Assembly: GCA_016721725.1 (NCBI GenBank)
Contig: JADKHN010000001.1
Span: forward strand, 868,001 to 932,000
Source of the DNA: Chitinophagaceae bacterium
Lineage (GTDB): Bacteria; Bacteroidota; Bacteroidia; Chitinophagales; Chitinophagaceae
Length of the DNA: 64,000 bases
Reading direction: 5' to 3'
Shown: piece after piece, positions 49,265 through 58,906 of the stretch
Position numbering within the stretch: the first letter of the stretch is position 1
How the letters are laid out: every line of letters starts with the position of its first letter
Translations under genes and position numbers: made by a program
Notes under the pieces: model-generated
Database searches by the model: none
Told to the model about the DNA's origin: nothing
Seen by the model: only the letters and a program-made list of their open reading frames with translations

Positions 49265-50518
49265 CTATTCCGTCTTTCGCTTCAGAAAAGGTTGCCATTT
49301 TCCATAGGTACAGCTTCGCCAGAACCATTCGATGGGCCCGAAATGGAAATAGTTCAGCCAGACCGTACTCAGGATGATCTGGAAGATGAATACCAGTATG
49401 GCGAACAGGGTATAATAAACCGGGCCCACTTGTCCCATATAACCCAATCCGGCTCCCAGGAAAACGAAGTTTCCGATGAAGGAATGCATCATATAATTGC
49501 TGAAGGCCATCTTGCCGACAGGCGCCATGACGGAGAGTATCTTTTTCCCCGCAGCGGATTGAAAGCTGAGCATGAACAGTCCTACATAAGCCAGGGCCAG
49601 CGGCACAACGCCAAGCGCATAAGCGATGGTTTGATAGAGGCCCTTGGTCTTCAGTTGGAAATAATCGCCCATATTCCAGGTCATGTACTTGGCCAGGAAA
49701 TAATTGGCGGGTAATCCGATGAGCAGTCCGGCAACGATGACAAGGTAGATGAGTTTACGGTGCTGGCCGATCTGTTTGTAAAAATCGCTTCGGCCGATGA
49801 CATAGCCGATCAGGAACATGCCGATCACTTTGGGGATCCGGCTGACAAAGAAGAGGTACTGGTACCGGAAGAAGATCCCGACCATATTCATCTTCAGTTG
49901 GTCGAACCAGGTTCCGTGTTTCATCATGTTCATATACCCCTCATCACTATCAATGTGTGTGATCACGGAATCCGCCTTCATGCCGGCCTGTACCAGCAGG
50001 TCTGAAGGATATTTCAGGATCGGCCATTGCATTTTAAGCCAATACAGGAGGATGGGAGATAAGATGAGGATCCCCCCGGTGATCAGCAGGGTCTTATTGG
50101 AAAACTTGCGAAGCGGGATGAGTATGAATCCGAGCATGGCGTAAAAGAAAACGATGTCTCCGTTCCAGATCAGCAGGTGTACGAATCCCAACAGGAGCAT
50201 AAAGAGCAGTCTTCTCCGGATGAGGGGAACCGCATCGACGCCCTTGTCCATTCCTCTTTTGATCTGCAGGGCGATCCCCCAGCCGAACAAAAGACTGAAG
50301 ATGGAATAGAATTTCCCTTCAATGAACAGGTGGTGCAGGAAGGTCATCTTATGATCCCAGCCTTCTACCAGGAAGGATCCTTTCAAATGAGCTTCTTCGT
50401 TGTAAAAACTGAATCCGGTGCCCAGGTTGGCGATGAAGATCCCGAGGATGGCGAATCCACGGAGCACATCCATGAAGATCTCTCTTTCACTGGTTTGAAC
50501 GGGATTTAAGTTCTGCAT
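49265..50518 (-). CDS. DUF418-family polytopic membrane protein
   Basis: 417 residues with about ten hydrophobic helices. The start region SEREIFMDVLRGFAILGIFIANL (core MDVLRGFAILGIF) and HLFIEGKFYSIFSLLFGWG are characteristic, and the C-terminal DUF418 part shows PVGKMAFSNYMMHSFIGNF and LNYFHFGPIEWFWRSCTYGK. The family is related to membrane acyltransferases (YeiB type) and has been proposed to modify or move cell-surface molecules; no activity is proven. It is divergent from the prenyltransferase operon, 129 bases away, so both may share a control region. Confidence 0.9.
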   Translation of the reverse strand: MQNLNPVQTSEREIFMDVLRGFAILGIFIANLGTGFSFYNEEAHLKGSFLVEGWDHKMTFLHHLFIEGKFYSIFSLLFGWGIALQIKRGMDKGVDAVPLIRRRLLFMLLLGFVHLLIWNGDIVFFYAMLGFILIPLRKFSNKTLLITGGILILSPILLYWLKMQWPILKYPSDLLVQAGMKADSVITHIDSDEGYMNMMKHGTWFDQLKMNMVGIFFRYQYLFFVSRIPKVIGMFLIGYVIGRSDFYKQIGQHRKLIYLVIVAGLLIGLPANYFLAKYMTWNMGDYFQLKTKGLYQTIAYALGVVPLALAYVGLFMLSFQSAAGKKILSVMAPVGKMAFSNYMMHSFIGNFVFLGAGLGYMGQVGPVYYTLFAILVFIFQIILSTVWLNYFHFGPIEWFWRSCTYGKWQPFLKRKTE

Positions 50519-50647
50519 AAGCGGTCAGGTTATTTAATAAAAAAAGGGGAAGATAATATTCTCCATTGATGTTTCATAATGCGTGAAAAAGAAAAGCGGT
50601 CGCTCCTTGATGAATAATTGGTTATTATTGCCGCGAAGGAAACGATC

Positions 50648-51583
50648 ATGGAAAACACCCTGCTGATCCCGATTTTGTTGCTGGCTGCCGGTATATTGCT
50701 GCCGGTCATTTTATATTTCAGGTATCCGGAAACGGTAAGAGCCATTCTGCACGACCTCCGGGTGTTGCGGATCCTGCATTATGTTTTACTGGCCGGCCTG
50801 GGAGCTTCCCTTTGCTTAAAGGAACCGGTTGCCAGCGAGGGGATACCGGTTGTTTCTCTCCTCATCCGTTTTTCCCTGTTCATCATCACCCTGATCTATG
50901 CGGCGGTCTTCGCCATCGTCAGTAATAATATGGCCGACGAAGAAGGCGATAAACTGACCAATCCGCACAGGCCGCTGTTTGCATCGGGTATCAACAGGAA
51001 GCGTTATTTGAACGCCGGGATCTTCAGCCTTTTGATCGCCCTTGTGATCGCCGGGCTGACCGAATGGATCATATTCTATTGCATCGCCTTCATTTCAACG
51101 GTGTATTTTCTTTATTCCTGCAAACCCTTTCGGTTAAAACGGATCCCCTTTGTTTCCAAATTCCTCATCGGCATCAATTCCCTTGCCGTAGCGGTTTGTG
51201 GCTATGCGCTGGCGGGTGGAACACCGGGTCAATTTCCCCTCATCTGGGCCCTGTTCATCCTGTTCCCCCTGACCCTGGCGGCCAATTTCGTGGACCTGAA
51301 GGACACAGAAGGAGACCGCAGTATGGGGATCCGGACCTTTCCTGTCATCTTCGGAGAATACAAGGCCAGGATCATCATCGCCCTTTGTACCCTGGTCGCA
51401 TACGGGATGGCGGGCATCCTGTTAAACCTGTACTGGTTATACCCGCTGAATGGGCTCATGGCGGTCTTGCATATTCATTTGCTGTTCCGGAAACCTTATC
51501 GCGAGAAACCGGTATTCCTGATCTATCTCTCTTCCCTGTTGGCTTTAAATGTAATTTTGTTCTTTCACCGTTTTTTCAACTGA
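50648..51583 (+). CDS. UbiA-family prenyltransferase
   Basis: 311 residues, about nine transmembrane helices. The two Asp-rich loops of the UbiA family are present: NNMADEEGDKLTNPHRP (NxxxDxxxD type) and NFVDLKDTEGDRSMGIRTFP (DxxxD region), which bind the prenyl diphosphate through magnesium. Such enzymes attach a polyprenyl chain to an aromatic or polar acceptor in the membrane. The acceptor is not visible. ATG 50648 (MENTLLIPILLL) is preferred to TTG 50618. First gene of a four-gene operon with gaps of 20 bases, -4 (overlap) and 9 bases. Confidence 0.82.
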   Translation: MENTLLIPILLLAAGILLPVILYFRYPETVRAILHDLRVLRILHYVLLAGLGASLCLKEPVASEGIPVVSLLIRFSLFIITLIYAAVFAIVSNNMADEEGDKLTNPHRPLFASGINRKRYLNAGIFSLLIALVIAGLTEWIIFYCIAFISTVYFLYSCKPFRLKRIPFVSKFLIGINSLAVAVCGYALAGGTPGQFPLIWALFILFPLTLAANFVDLKDTEGDRSMGIRTFPVIFGEYKARIIIALCTLVAYGMAGILLNLYWLYPLNGLMAVLHIHLLFRKPYREKPVFLIYLSSLLALNVILFFHRFFN

Positions 51584-51603
51584 ATCAAATTTCCCGGACC
51601 GTC

Positions 51604-52644
51604 ATGACGCAAACGATGAACAAGATCCTGATCTGCACGGTGTCATACCTGGTCATAACAGGGACTTCGTTTTTCTCCGTACAGGATACCCCGGACCGGG
51701 AAAAAAAGATCAGGGAAGCCATTTCCCGCGCGGAGAAATTTTTAACCTCAATTCAACAACCGGACGGATCCATCCGCGATACGGCTAATCCCCTGTTCGA
51801 GACCTGGGAGACCGCACTGGCGGCCACTGCCCTTTTTGAAATCCAGGGTGATACCAATGATCATGGCCTGAGAAAGGCATTGGCCTTTCTGCGGGCAAAT
51901 GAGAATAAGGATGGATTGGTTTGTCACAATGTGAAGTGTAAGGAATCTTTTTGTCTGGAAACCAGCGCAGTCTATTTATCCTTGTTGAATGCAACAGGAC
52001 AAAGAAAAGAAGTTAAACAAAGACTTCTTCCGGTTCTGTCCTGGCAAAAAACTACCGGTCAATGGGAGATCGGTAATCCGGATGTACGGGAGCAAAAGGA
52101 ATTTCCTTCCGTGACCGCTTTTGTTTTAAGTAGTTTATCTGATGCGGGATTGCAACCGGTCAATGAAGAAAAAGCGATCGACTGGTTGTTGAAACAACAA
52201 CATCCGGAAGGACACTGGGGAATGGCCTGGGAATATTATGGTTGTCCGGCTTATGCCCTTTGGCCGGTCATGCGCTATTTGTCGGGCAGGACTGGCAATG
52301 CTGTTAAAGCGGCCCGTGAGCGAGCGTTGGCCTATATGCGTTCCCGTCAGCTGGAGAATGGAAGCTGGTTTGATGCAAATAGCCATTCAACCCGGACGGT
52401 ATCAGCATCCCTCCAGACCGCGCTCATGTTAACCGCACTGCGTTTTACAGAAAAGCCGGATCCCGTCATCCTGAACAAAGGCATTGATTTTCTCCTGGCC
52501 AGTCAGAACAGCAGGGGCTATTGGGATGGAGGCGACTTCCCCATTGCCTCAGCCCGGTATCAAAAGAAAGAATATGTTTTTGCCACAGCGCTGACGCTTA
52601 GCCTGCTCAACTGGTATCTTCACCATTCCCCATTTTCCGCATGA
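51604..52644 (+). CDS. secreted alpha/alpha-barrel protein with prenyltransferase/squalene-cyclase-like repeats
   Basis: 346 residues. The N-terminus has a signal sequence (ILICTVSYLVITGTSFF). The rest has repeated helical pairs each closed by a Q..G.W-type turn: SIQQPDGSIRDT, KQQHPEGHWGMAWEYYG, RSRQLENGSWFDAN and ASQNSRGYWDGGDFP. These QW-like repeats build the alpha/alpha toroid of squalene cyclases and prenyltransferase beta subunits. The cyclase catalytic DxDD is not found and the protein is exported, so it is more likely a binding or modifying protein than a true cyclase. An upstream frame from 51064 is shadow of the UbiA gene. It overlaps the following lipoprotein gene by four bases. 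Confidence 0.75.
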   Translation: MTQTMNKILICTVSYLVITGTSFFSVQDTPDREKKIREAISRAEKFLTSIQQPDGSIRDTANPLFETWETALAATALFEIQGDTNDHGLRKALAFLRANENKDGLVCHNVKCKESFCLETSAVYLSLLNATGQRKEVKQRLLPVLSWQKTTGQWEIGNPDVREQKEFPSVTAFVLSSLSDAGLQPVNEEKAIDWLLKQQHPEGHWGMAWEYYGCPAYALWPVMRYLSGRTGNAVKAARERALAYMRSRQLENGSWFDANSHSTRTVSASLQTALMLTALRFTEKPDPVILNKGIDFLLASQNSRGYWDGGDFPIASARYQKKEYVFATALTLSLLNWYLHHSPFSA

Positions 52645-53645
52645 GCAAAATTTCGTTCCTGTCAATATTCCTGATCACCCTGGTACTGGGCTGCAGAACC
52701 CGGCCGGTTTATCTTGGCGAACAGGCACTGTTGCCCGACCCGCAGGAGGCGAAATGGTGGATCATCAATACGGTTGTAAAAGATGATCAGCAGAAGGATT
52801 TACATGTCTGCTTTTTACTGAATGCGGAAAAGGCTGGAGAGGATGACTACGCGTCCTGTTTTTTTTCCTTATGGTCCGAATCGAAGAATAGCTATGAATT
52901 CGGCCTGCAAAGCAGCGGCCGCGCTAAATTGAAATCCAATCAGCGCTTTCCAACGGGATTCAGCATACCCGGACGGGATTCATCGGAAAATGAATGGCGC
53001 TGGCAGCTGACACGCTCGGGCTTTAAGCTGGAAGCGGCCACCAATGCCAGAGGGAATGCAACCCGTTCTCTTTTTGATCTCCGGTCAACCTACGATAAAC
53101 AGGAGCCCTTCCTGGGACAGTCCATGCCGGGATCCCCTTATTCTCATGCGTTGAATCCCATTTCGTCGCTTATACAGGTGTCGGGTGCAAAAAGAGCCGA
53201 GGCAAGGGCTCCGGTCTTTATCCGGGCTTTCTCCGGCAGGGAAGTTCTCTTGAACAGGTCGACCCGGGAAAAAGTCTTTTGGCTCGACCTGTCACTGCGA
53301 TCAGGGAAAAGACTGAGTTTATTTTTCGGGATCGACCGGGAAATGAAAGCCAGGCAGATCTCGGCATTGCTTTGGGATGAAAAAGGGAGGGTAAAAGAAT
53401 GCCCCGGCCTGTCGATCCATCCCGACCGAAACAAAATATTTCCCTCCCGTTCCGGAAAAATATATCCCTTGAATTTCTCGGTCATGATACCGGAAGAAAA
53501 TCTTTCGCTGTCCATACGGCCGAGAAAGGAAGACCAGGAAGTGATGGCCAACAGGGCTTCTTTTTGGATGGGGGCTATTGCGGCTTACCCGGCAGGAAGC
53601 GAGCAAGAAGCCGGAACGGGAAATATGTATATATTCAGTCAATAG
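52641..53645 (+). CDS. lipoprotein, possibly lipocalin-like (CrtC/AttH relatives)
   Basis: 334 residues, ATG overlapping the previous stop (ATGA). The start MSKISFLSIFLITLVLGCRT is a lipoprotein signal with the Cys in LVLGC. The mature part is beta-rich: AKWWIINTVVKDDQQKDLHVC, DYASCFFSLWSESKNSYEFG, NEWRWQLTRSGFKLEA. A WW start followed by strand pairs and a second beta half (VFWLDLSLRSGKRLSLFFG) reminds of hydroxyneurosporene-synthase/AttH lipocalin domains, which act on isoprenoids. The match is weak and by eye. Being coupled to a prenyltransferase operon gives the idea some support. Confidence 0.6.
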   Translation: MSKISFLSIFLITLVLGCRTRPVYLGEQALLPDPQEAKWWIINTVVKDDQQKDLHVCFLLNAEKAGEDDYASCFFSLWSESKNSYEFGLQSSGRAKLKSNQRFPTGFSIPGRDSSENEWRWQLTRSGFKLEAATNARGNATRSLFDLRSTYDKQEPFLGQSMPGSPYSHALNPISSLIQVSGAKRAEARAPVFIRAFSGREVLLNRSTREKVFWLDLSLRSGKRLSLFFGIDREMKARQISALLWDEKGRVKECPGLSIHPDRNKIFPSRSGKIYPLNFSVMIPEENLSLSIRPRKEDQEVMANRASFWMGAIAAYPAGSEQEAGTGNMYIFSQ

Positions 53646-53654
53646 AATTTCCGG

Positions 53655-55115
53655 ATGTTTAAAAAGATACAGGCATTTTTCGAGAAAACGGTTGCCCGGG
53701 TTGAAGGGAACAACACCGCCTTCAGCCGGTATTTCTATTTGTTCGCCGCCATCCTGTCGATCCGGCTGGCGCTGGAATTTTTTTCCAGCCGCCGATTGTT
53801 CACCACGGATGATGTCCTGCACATCGGACTATGGTTCATCTTCATCGTATTGGCCTTCATCATTCAGCTGCATCTCTTTTCCGGGGAGAAGATCCTCCGC
53901 GTGGCCAAACTGGCCATTGTATTTTTTTCCATCGCCCTTACGGCGCCCATCATCGATCTGATACTCACCGGTGGTATCGGCGCAAAAATGAATTATCTCT
54001 CTTTGCATTCCTGGAAAGATATTCTCTGGTCTTATCTCACCATCGGGGGTTCCAGTTTTTCCAGGGGGGCCACGATGGGTATCCGTATCGAGATCGCACT
54101 GCTGGTGCTGGCCAGTTTCAATTATATCCGTACCAAAAGAAACAGTATCGTATGGGGCCTTGCCGGTGCGCTGTGCATCTATACGGTCCTGTTTCTTTCG
54201 GGCGCAATTCCGTTATTGCTGGGTTACCTGGTGAGCGCTTTTCATCTGCAATACCAGCACAATGATCAGTCAACGGTATTGCTTTTACTCACGCTGGATG
54301 TCTGGCTTTTATTCATCGCCGGTATCCGGTACGCGCCGGGTACGGTCAAAAAATGGATGCAGTCTATTTCCCCGGGAACCGTTTTAACCGGCATCCTGTT
54401 CACTTTTACGGGCATGATCCTGGCCCTGAAGAATTATCCGGGTAACTGGGACCTGACACCCACCACTTTGTTTTGGCTCCCGCTGTTTCTGGCCCTGGCC
54501 GTTTGCCTGTCGGCTTATACGGGTATTCAAAAAACAATACAAGTGAACCCGGGAGCCGGCCACCGGGCGGGAAACGGGTTGGTATTATTGATGCTTCTCA
54601 TCAGCTGCCTGATGTCGGGTAAAATAGCTTTCAGTCTGGCACTGCTATGGGCCCTTTTGTTTTTACTCCGGGAAGAACCCCTCTATCTCAACCGGGTGCC
54701 CTTGCTCAACAGCCTGATGAAAGCGATGGTCATGTTAGCGGCTTCCATACTCGGCTATGTAAGTTTCAACGCGCCGATGATCGGATTCCCGGTTAAATGG
54801 ATCCAGGGTATTTTATTTTGCGGTACATTGATCGGGGTATCAAAGGAAATTTTTTCGGGAAGACTGCCCGAGCGGCTCCAGTCTTATTTCACCCATCCCA
54901 TGATCATGCGTCTGACCTGTGCCGGACTGATCTTGCTCGCCTTCATCCCGGCTGAAATGCTCTTTTCGCCGGGCGGAAAAACATATGGGTACCTCTGGGC
55001 AGCTGCGCTTCCTCCTGTTCTGCTGGTCCTGTTTGGCAAGCCCGCCATCCGGTTTTTTAATTATGGCCTGTTGCCCGCCGTGATCGTACTGTTCATCTAT
55101 GCCTTATATACCTGA
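53655..55115 (+). CDS. polytopic membrane protein of unknown function
   Basis: 486 residues, at least twelve hydrophobic helices (for example FIFIVLAFIIQLHLF, LCIYTVLFLSGAIPLLLGYLV, LLLLTLDVWLLFIAGI, LPLFLALAVCLSAYTGI, LPAVIVLFIYALYT). The N-terminal 45 residues are amphipathic with an arginine-rich turn (LFAAILSIRLALEFFSSRR). No catalytic motif is visible. It starts 9 bases after the lipoprotein stop and ends the operon. A flippase, transporter or membrane-bound transferase would all fit; no family is recognised. Confidence 0.72.
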   Translation: MFKKIQAFFEKTVARVEGNNTAFSRYFYLFAAILSIRLALEFFSSRRLFTTDDVLHIGLWFIFIVLAFIIQLHLFSGEKILRVAKLAIVFFSIALTAPIIDLILTGGIGAKMNYLSLHSWKDILWSYLTIGGSSFSRGATMGIRIEIALLVLASFNYIRTKRNSIVWGLAGALCIYTVLFLSGAIPLLLGYLVSAFHLQYQHNDQSTVLLLLTLDVWLLFIAGIRYAPGTVKKWMQSISPGTVLTGILFTFTGMILALKNYPGNWDLTPTTLFWLPLFLALAVCLSAYTGIQKTIQVNPGAGHRAGNGLVLLMLLISCLMSGKIAFSLALLWALLFLLREEPLYLNRVPLLNSLMKAMVMLAASILGYVSFNAPMIGFPVKWIQGILFCGTLIGVSKEIFSGRLPERLQSYFTHPMIMRLTCAGLILLAFIPAEMLFSPGGKTYGYLWAAALPPVLLVLFGKPAIRFFNYGLLPAVIVLFIYALYT

Positions 55116-55211
55116 CCGTTCTGCTTTAAATAATATAAGAACCGAGTGGAAATTGTAAAAATATTATCTTTAATGCGGATTAGATAAAACACTCCTTCAA
55201 CTCACTTGTTC

Positions 55212-56498
55212 ATGCATCTTACCCAAAAAAGATTTTTTCTGTTCATTGGAATGCTTTTTTTATCAGGCATTGCCTTTTCGCAAACTATATTCTGGTCGGT
55301 GAATTTCAACAACGGCTGCGCCGCTAATTGCCTGCTCAATACATACGGCGGCTGGACCATGCAGGATAATGTTGGTGGTGTAACCGGGGGTTCGCCCAAC
55401 AACTGGTATGTTAGTTGCTCGGAAGAAGGGATCACCCCGCCTGGTTGCGGAAGTTCCTGTATCGGAGACGCTTCTTTACACATCGGGGCCGATCCGGGCT
55501 CGGGAGGAGATATAGGGGCCTCATATAATGAAACAGGTGCAGCCAACGCTACTTTTCGCCGGGCCTTATCGCCAACCATCTCTACAGTGGGACGCAGTAC
55601 CATTACGCTGAAATTTGATTTTATCGCTTACGGAAGCGCGGGTTGTTCAGACGATAGGGCGCAGCTTCATTTGAGCACCGATAACGGGGCCACCTGGCCC
55701 GTAGGCTTTCAGTATTGCCTGACTTCGGTTTGCTGCGGGGCATGCAACGGTTATAGCCAGGGACAATGGACCACTTATACCCTTGCATTACCCGCCGCAT
55801 TCGACAATAACCCCAATGTCAGGATCGGTTTTCACTGGCGTAACAACGGAAACGGATCGGGAACCGATCCCTCAGTAGCCATTGATGACATACAATTGTC
55901 GGTGGTCAACCCTGTGCCGTTGACGCTGATCAGTTTCAACGCGGCCAAAGCCACCAACCAGGTAAAGCTCAATTGGGTGACCACCAATGAAAACCAGGTC
56001 AGCCGGTATGAAGTGGAACGCTCCACCAATAATTCGGGATTCGTTAAGATTGGCATGATCCCGGCTAAGGGGAATCAGCAGGCAGGACAAAACGGATATG
56101 ATTATTCCGATGGCCCGCTTTTCCCCGTTTCCGTATTCTATCGTTTAAAGATGATCGACAACGATGGCAAATACAAATATTCAAAGATCATTCATGTGGG
56201 AGCCGGCAGTCAGTCCGACGGGGAAATGGTCTTGCTTTCCACTTCCGCAACTGAAGGGAACCTGCAGTTGTCCGTCTGGTCGGGTTATGATGCTTCGGGT
56301 TCAGTCGCTCTTTACGACCTGCAGGGAAAAAAGATCGAGGACCTCGCTACGGTACAGCTGAGATCGGGAGAGAACCAGTTGAAATATCCTGTCAAAGCCT
56401 TGTCTGCCACCTATTATATGGTCAAGATCAATGTTCAGAAAGCAGGCGGGCGTCCCCCGGTTAATTTAACAGGCCGGTTCCTTTACGGCAAAAAATAA
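55212..56498 (+). CDS. secreted protein with type IX-like C-terminal sorting domain
   Basis: 428 residues. ATG 55212 leads a signal peptide (FFLFIGMLFLSGIAFSQ). The N-terminal 220 residues form a jelly-roll-like lectin/MAM-type domain rich in Cys and Gly (FNNGCAANCLLNTYGGWT, DDRAQLHLSTDNGATWP, IGFHWRNNGNGSGTDPSVAI, ending DDIQLS). Then a fibronectin-like domain (VNPVPLTLISFNAAKATNQ, VKLNWVTTNENQVSRYEVER) precedes a short C-terminal domain (VALYDLQGKKIEDLATVQL, LSATYYMVKINVQKAG) like type A sorting ends of the type IX system. It should reach the surface or medium. It is monocistronic, closed by a strong terminator. Confidence 0.82.
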   Translation: MHLTQKRFFLFIGMLFLSGIAFSQTIFWSVNFNNGCAANCLLNTYGGWTMQDNVGGVTGGSPNNWYVSCSEEGITPPGCGSSCIGDASLHIGADPGSGGDIGASYNETGAANATFRRALSPTISTVGRSTITLKFDFIAYGSAGCSDDRAQLHLSTDNGATWPVGFQYCLTSVCCGACNGYSQGQWTTYTLALPAAFDNNPNVRIGFHWRNNGNGSGTDPSVAIDDIQLSVVNPVPLTLISFNAAKATNQVKLNWVTTNENQVSRYEVERSTNNSGFVKIGMIPAKGNQQAGQNGYDYSDGPLFPVSVFYRLKMIDNDGKYKYSKIIHVGAGSQSDGEMVLLSTSATEGNLQLSVWSGYDASGSVALYDLQGKKIEDLATVQLRSGENQLKYPVKALSATYYMVKINVQKAGGRPPVNLTGRFLYGKK

Positions 56499-56501
56499 AA
56501 T

Positions 56502-56534
56502 AAAAAAACCGGATGTCATCATCCGGTTTTTTTT
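56502..56534. terminator. bidirectional intrinsic terminator
   Basis: CCGGATG (56509-56515) and CATCCGG (56520-56526) pair around TCAT, flanked by seven A and eight T. It separates two convergent genes. Confidence 0.9.
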
Positions 56535-56550
56535 ATGCTTGTCAGAAAAA

Positions 56551-57378
56551 TCATTTGAATCCTTTCCAAACCCGGTTCTCCATATCGAATAACCAGTAAA
56601 TGCCGTTGCTGTAGGAAAAATTGAAGGTCGACTCGACCATGGCCTCATCCGGTATCTTCAGCTTTTGCTGTAAAAATCCCAGTTTGATGTCATACAGTTC
56701 GATCCGGCGTTCCGGAACATTCAGCAACCCGATCTCGGCATTGGAAATGCCGGTATAGATGATCGCATTGGTATTATAATCGGAGTTTTCATTATCCGGA
56801 TTTTCATCTTCTGCCGGGCCATCTGATTTTTTACGGCCGAAATGGATGGGGAGCGAATTATCCATTGCCGTTGCGTTATTCACGCCATAAAAAACGATCT
56901 TCCCTTTGTTCAGGAAACAAACCGATTTACCCGCTGCATTGTAAGCGCCTACACTTTGTTCATCGGGCTGGTTCATGCCCGGAAAATCAGTGATCGCGTC
57001 AACGGGTATACCGCTCTTGTCCATTTTATAGCTGAACCAGCCTCCGTCATTATACGTGTTACCGCAGATCTTTTTGGTTACAGGGTTGTACCAAATTCCA
57101 CGGAGGTCCTGCAAGGTGGTTAGGTCCTCATCAGACAATAATTTTCCCGTGGCATCAAAAACGCCCAGCGGATAACCCACATTCCCGGCGAAGGCTGCGT
57201 AATATTTTTTGGTGATCGGGTTCCAGCATACCCCGGCACCGCGGGTGCCGCACATATCGTCACCGGCTGTCTTGGGCATTTTCAGTTCGAGGACCTTTTT
57301 CAGGGTACGGCCCTGGGCCATGACACCCGAAGAGGCAACCAGTAAAAAAGCAGATAAAAGAAGAATACTCCGTTTCAT
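56551..57378 (-). CDS. secreted beta-propeller-like protein of unknown function
   Basis: 275 residues with signal peptide MKRSILLLSAFLLVASSGVMA. The mature part has repeated strand-turn units such as AGVCWNPITKKYYAAFAG, YPLGVFDATGKLLSDED, LRGIWYNPVTKKICGNTYN, KSVCFLNKGKIVFYG and SYSNGIYWLFDMENRVWKG, which look like propeller blades. Cys residues are present in the first blades. No catalytic residues are evident. Monocistronic. Role unknown. Confidence 0.72.
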   Translation of the reverse strand: MKRSILLLSAFLLVASSGVMAQGRTLKKVLELKMPKTAGDDMCGTRGAGVCWNPITKKYYAAFAGNVGYPLGVFDATGKLLSDEDLTTLQDLRGIWYNPVTKKICGNTYNDGGWFSYKMDKSGIPVDAITDFPGMNQPDEQSVGAYNAAGKSVCFLNKGKIVFYGVNNATAMDNSLPIHFGRKKSDGPAEDENPDNENSDYNTNAIIYTGISNAEIGLLNVPERRIELYDIKLGFLQQKLKIPDEAMVESTFNFSYSNGIYWLFDMENRVWKGFK

Positions 57379-57485
57379 AGTTATTATTTTTTACAAATTA
57401 CGATAAAAAGAACAGGGAATGAAATACCTGCCAGCGGGTATTTCCTGTCTGGCCGAAAATACCAGGGTATGATCACCAGCATCCT

Positions 57486-58889
57486 TTAAAAAAAGTCCCG
57501 CAAAAACCGCATTGTATTACCGTAGAAGAATTTATCGATGATCTCCTCCGCTGTTATTTCCTGGTTTTCGGGCAGGGTAAGTGAACGGGATTTTAGAAAA
57601 TCATCAGCCAGCGGCAATAATTCAAGGGACAAAGGTTCGAAACCGGCTACGGTCAGGATACCCGGGAAAGGATTGATGCTGCCGTCAAAATCACTCCCGA
57701 TACAGGCGGTATCCCAGGCGAAAAGCCCCTTGCTGTCGAGCAGTAAGGCGATATGCTGTAATTGGTTCCAGATGATCCTGGCCGATCTTTTCAGGGCAGA
57801 TTCTCCGGGGACCCTGGGCAGACCCTTTGCCAGTTTTGTGAGATCCGCATTATTGCCGATATCCATTTGTATGCCCAGCAGCCCACCGGATCCGGCAATG
57901 GCCAACACTTCCTCATCAAAGAAATTGATGTCGCCGGTATTGAAGATATCATAACAGCCATTTACTTGTCGGCTACCCGAAAAGGATATACCGGTTACCG
58001 ATCCGTGGCTGGCGATCAGGGGTATCCGCCTGTTGGGATAATCCGTTTTGAGTAACCGGAAGTATTCTTTACGGGAGCTTATACTCATGTGCTTGAGATC
58101 GATATAGACGGGCCGGCCATTCCGGTCGTCGAGCAGCGAATGAATGACCCGCATGCCGATGGGGTTGATGCCGGTATCCAGGTTTTTTCGCTGGTCTACG
58201 AGATTGCCCAGGCGCTGCAGGCTGCGGGCATGGCCGCAGAGATCGTTATTGAAATTATGGGCCAGTCCGATGAAGAGGGGCCCAAAAGGCCAGGCTTTCA
58301 CTTTTTGAATATTTGCCAGGATCTCGCTTTCATCCGGTGGGACACCGAAATCAGAAAGTCCGCAATTGAAGACATGTGCCCCCTCGATGGAGATGACCAC
58401 CGCGATGGTGTTTTCTTTTAAAACGGCTTTCTCAAGCTCATCACGCCGGTTCACCAGTTCAAACTCCCATTCCTTTCCGTTGATGAACCGGGTGGTCTTG
58501 CTGTTCAGCACGAACCGGTATTCGGATTCGAGGTCGCTGAAATAATCGGTATGCTGTTGAAGGTGCCTCACGCGACGGTAACCAATCTCGATACCCCAGT
58601 CGGCCAGGAAGGCCGCCAGTTTAGGCGTAACATTCGGATTGATGAAGAATCCCTTTTCGAAAGGATAAAGGGATAACGAGATGACCCGGACGCCCGCTTG
58701 CGCCATACTGGTGAAATCGCATTGCGCGAATTTGGTGATCCCGGTTAGTTGATGAATACCCTTAGAGATCAACGTGGGAGGATCGGGTTGCCACATATCG
58801 CTTTTCGTTCCCGGGTCCTTGTCAAAACTGTGCCCGAAGGTCTTCAGGTTGGGGTGACAATGTATATCAGTGTAACGGAATTTTCCCAT
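57486..58889 (-). CDS. membrane dipeptidase-like protein, M19 family
   Basis: 467 residues, no signal peptide. The amidohydrolase metal sites are visible: TDIHCHPNL at the N-terminus (HxH/D), VVISIEGAHVF (Glu), FIGLAHNFNNDLCG (His), LIASHGSVTG (His) and CIGSDFDGSINPF (Asp). These are the elements of zinc dipeptidases of the renal-dipeptidase family, which split dipeptides with a D- or dehydro-residue. It is longer than typical M19 enzymes by about 100 residues, with an insertion after the first motif. It follows the desaturase gene on the same strand by 17 bases, so they are likely one transcript. Confidence 0.85.
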   Translation of the reverse strand: MGKFRYTDIHCHPNLKTFGHSFDKDPGTKSDMWQPDPPTLISKGIHQLTGITKFAQCDFTSMAQAGVRVISLSLYPFEKGFFINPNVTPKLAAFLADWGIEIGYRRVRHLQQHTDYFSDLESEYRFVLNSKTTRFINGKEWEFELVNRRDELEKAVLKENTIAVVISIEGAHVFNCGLSDFGVPPDESEILANIQKVKAWPFGPLFIGLAHNFNNDLCGHARSLQRLGNLVDQRKNLDTGINPIGMRVIHSLLDDRNGRPVYIDLKHMSISSRKEYFRLLKTDYPNRRIPLIASHGSVTGISFSGSRQVNGCYDIFNTGDINFFDEEVLAIAGSGGLLGIQMDIGNNADLTKLAKGLPRVPGESALKRSARIIWNQLQHIALLLDSKGLFAWDTACIGSDFDGSINPFPGILTVAGFEPLSLELLPLADDFLKSRSLTLPENQEITAEEIIDKFFYGNTMRFLRDFF

Positions 58890-58906
58890 AAGTTATCATG
58901 ACTTGG

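Noticed and set aside
51064..51603. Upstream extension of the secreted QW-repeat protein
   Set aside because: It overlaps the UbiA gene in another frame; a good signal peptide begins at 51604.
51604..52644. A functional squalene or hopene cyclase
   Set aside because: No DxDD motif is seen and the protein has a signal peptide, so only the fold resemblance is kept.
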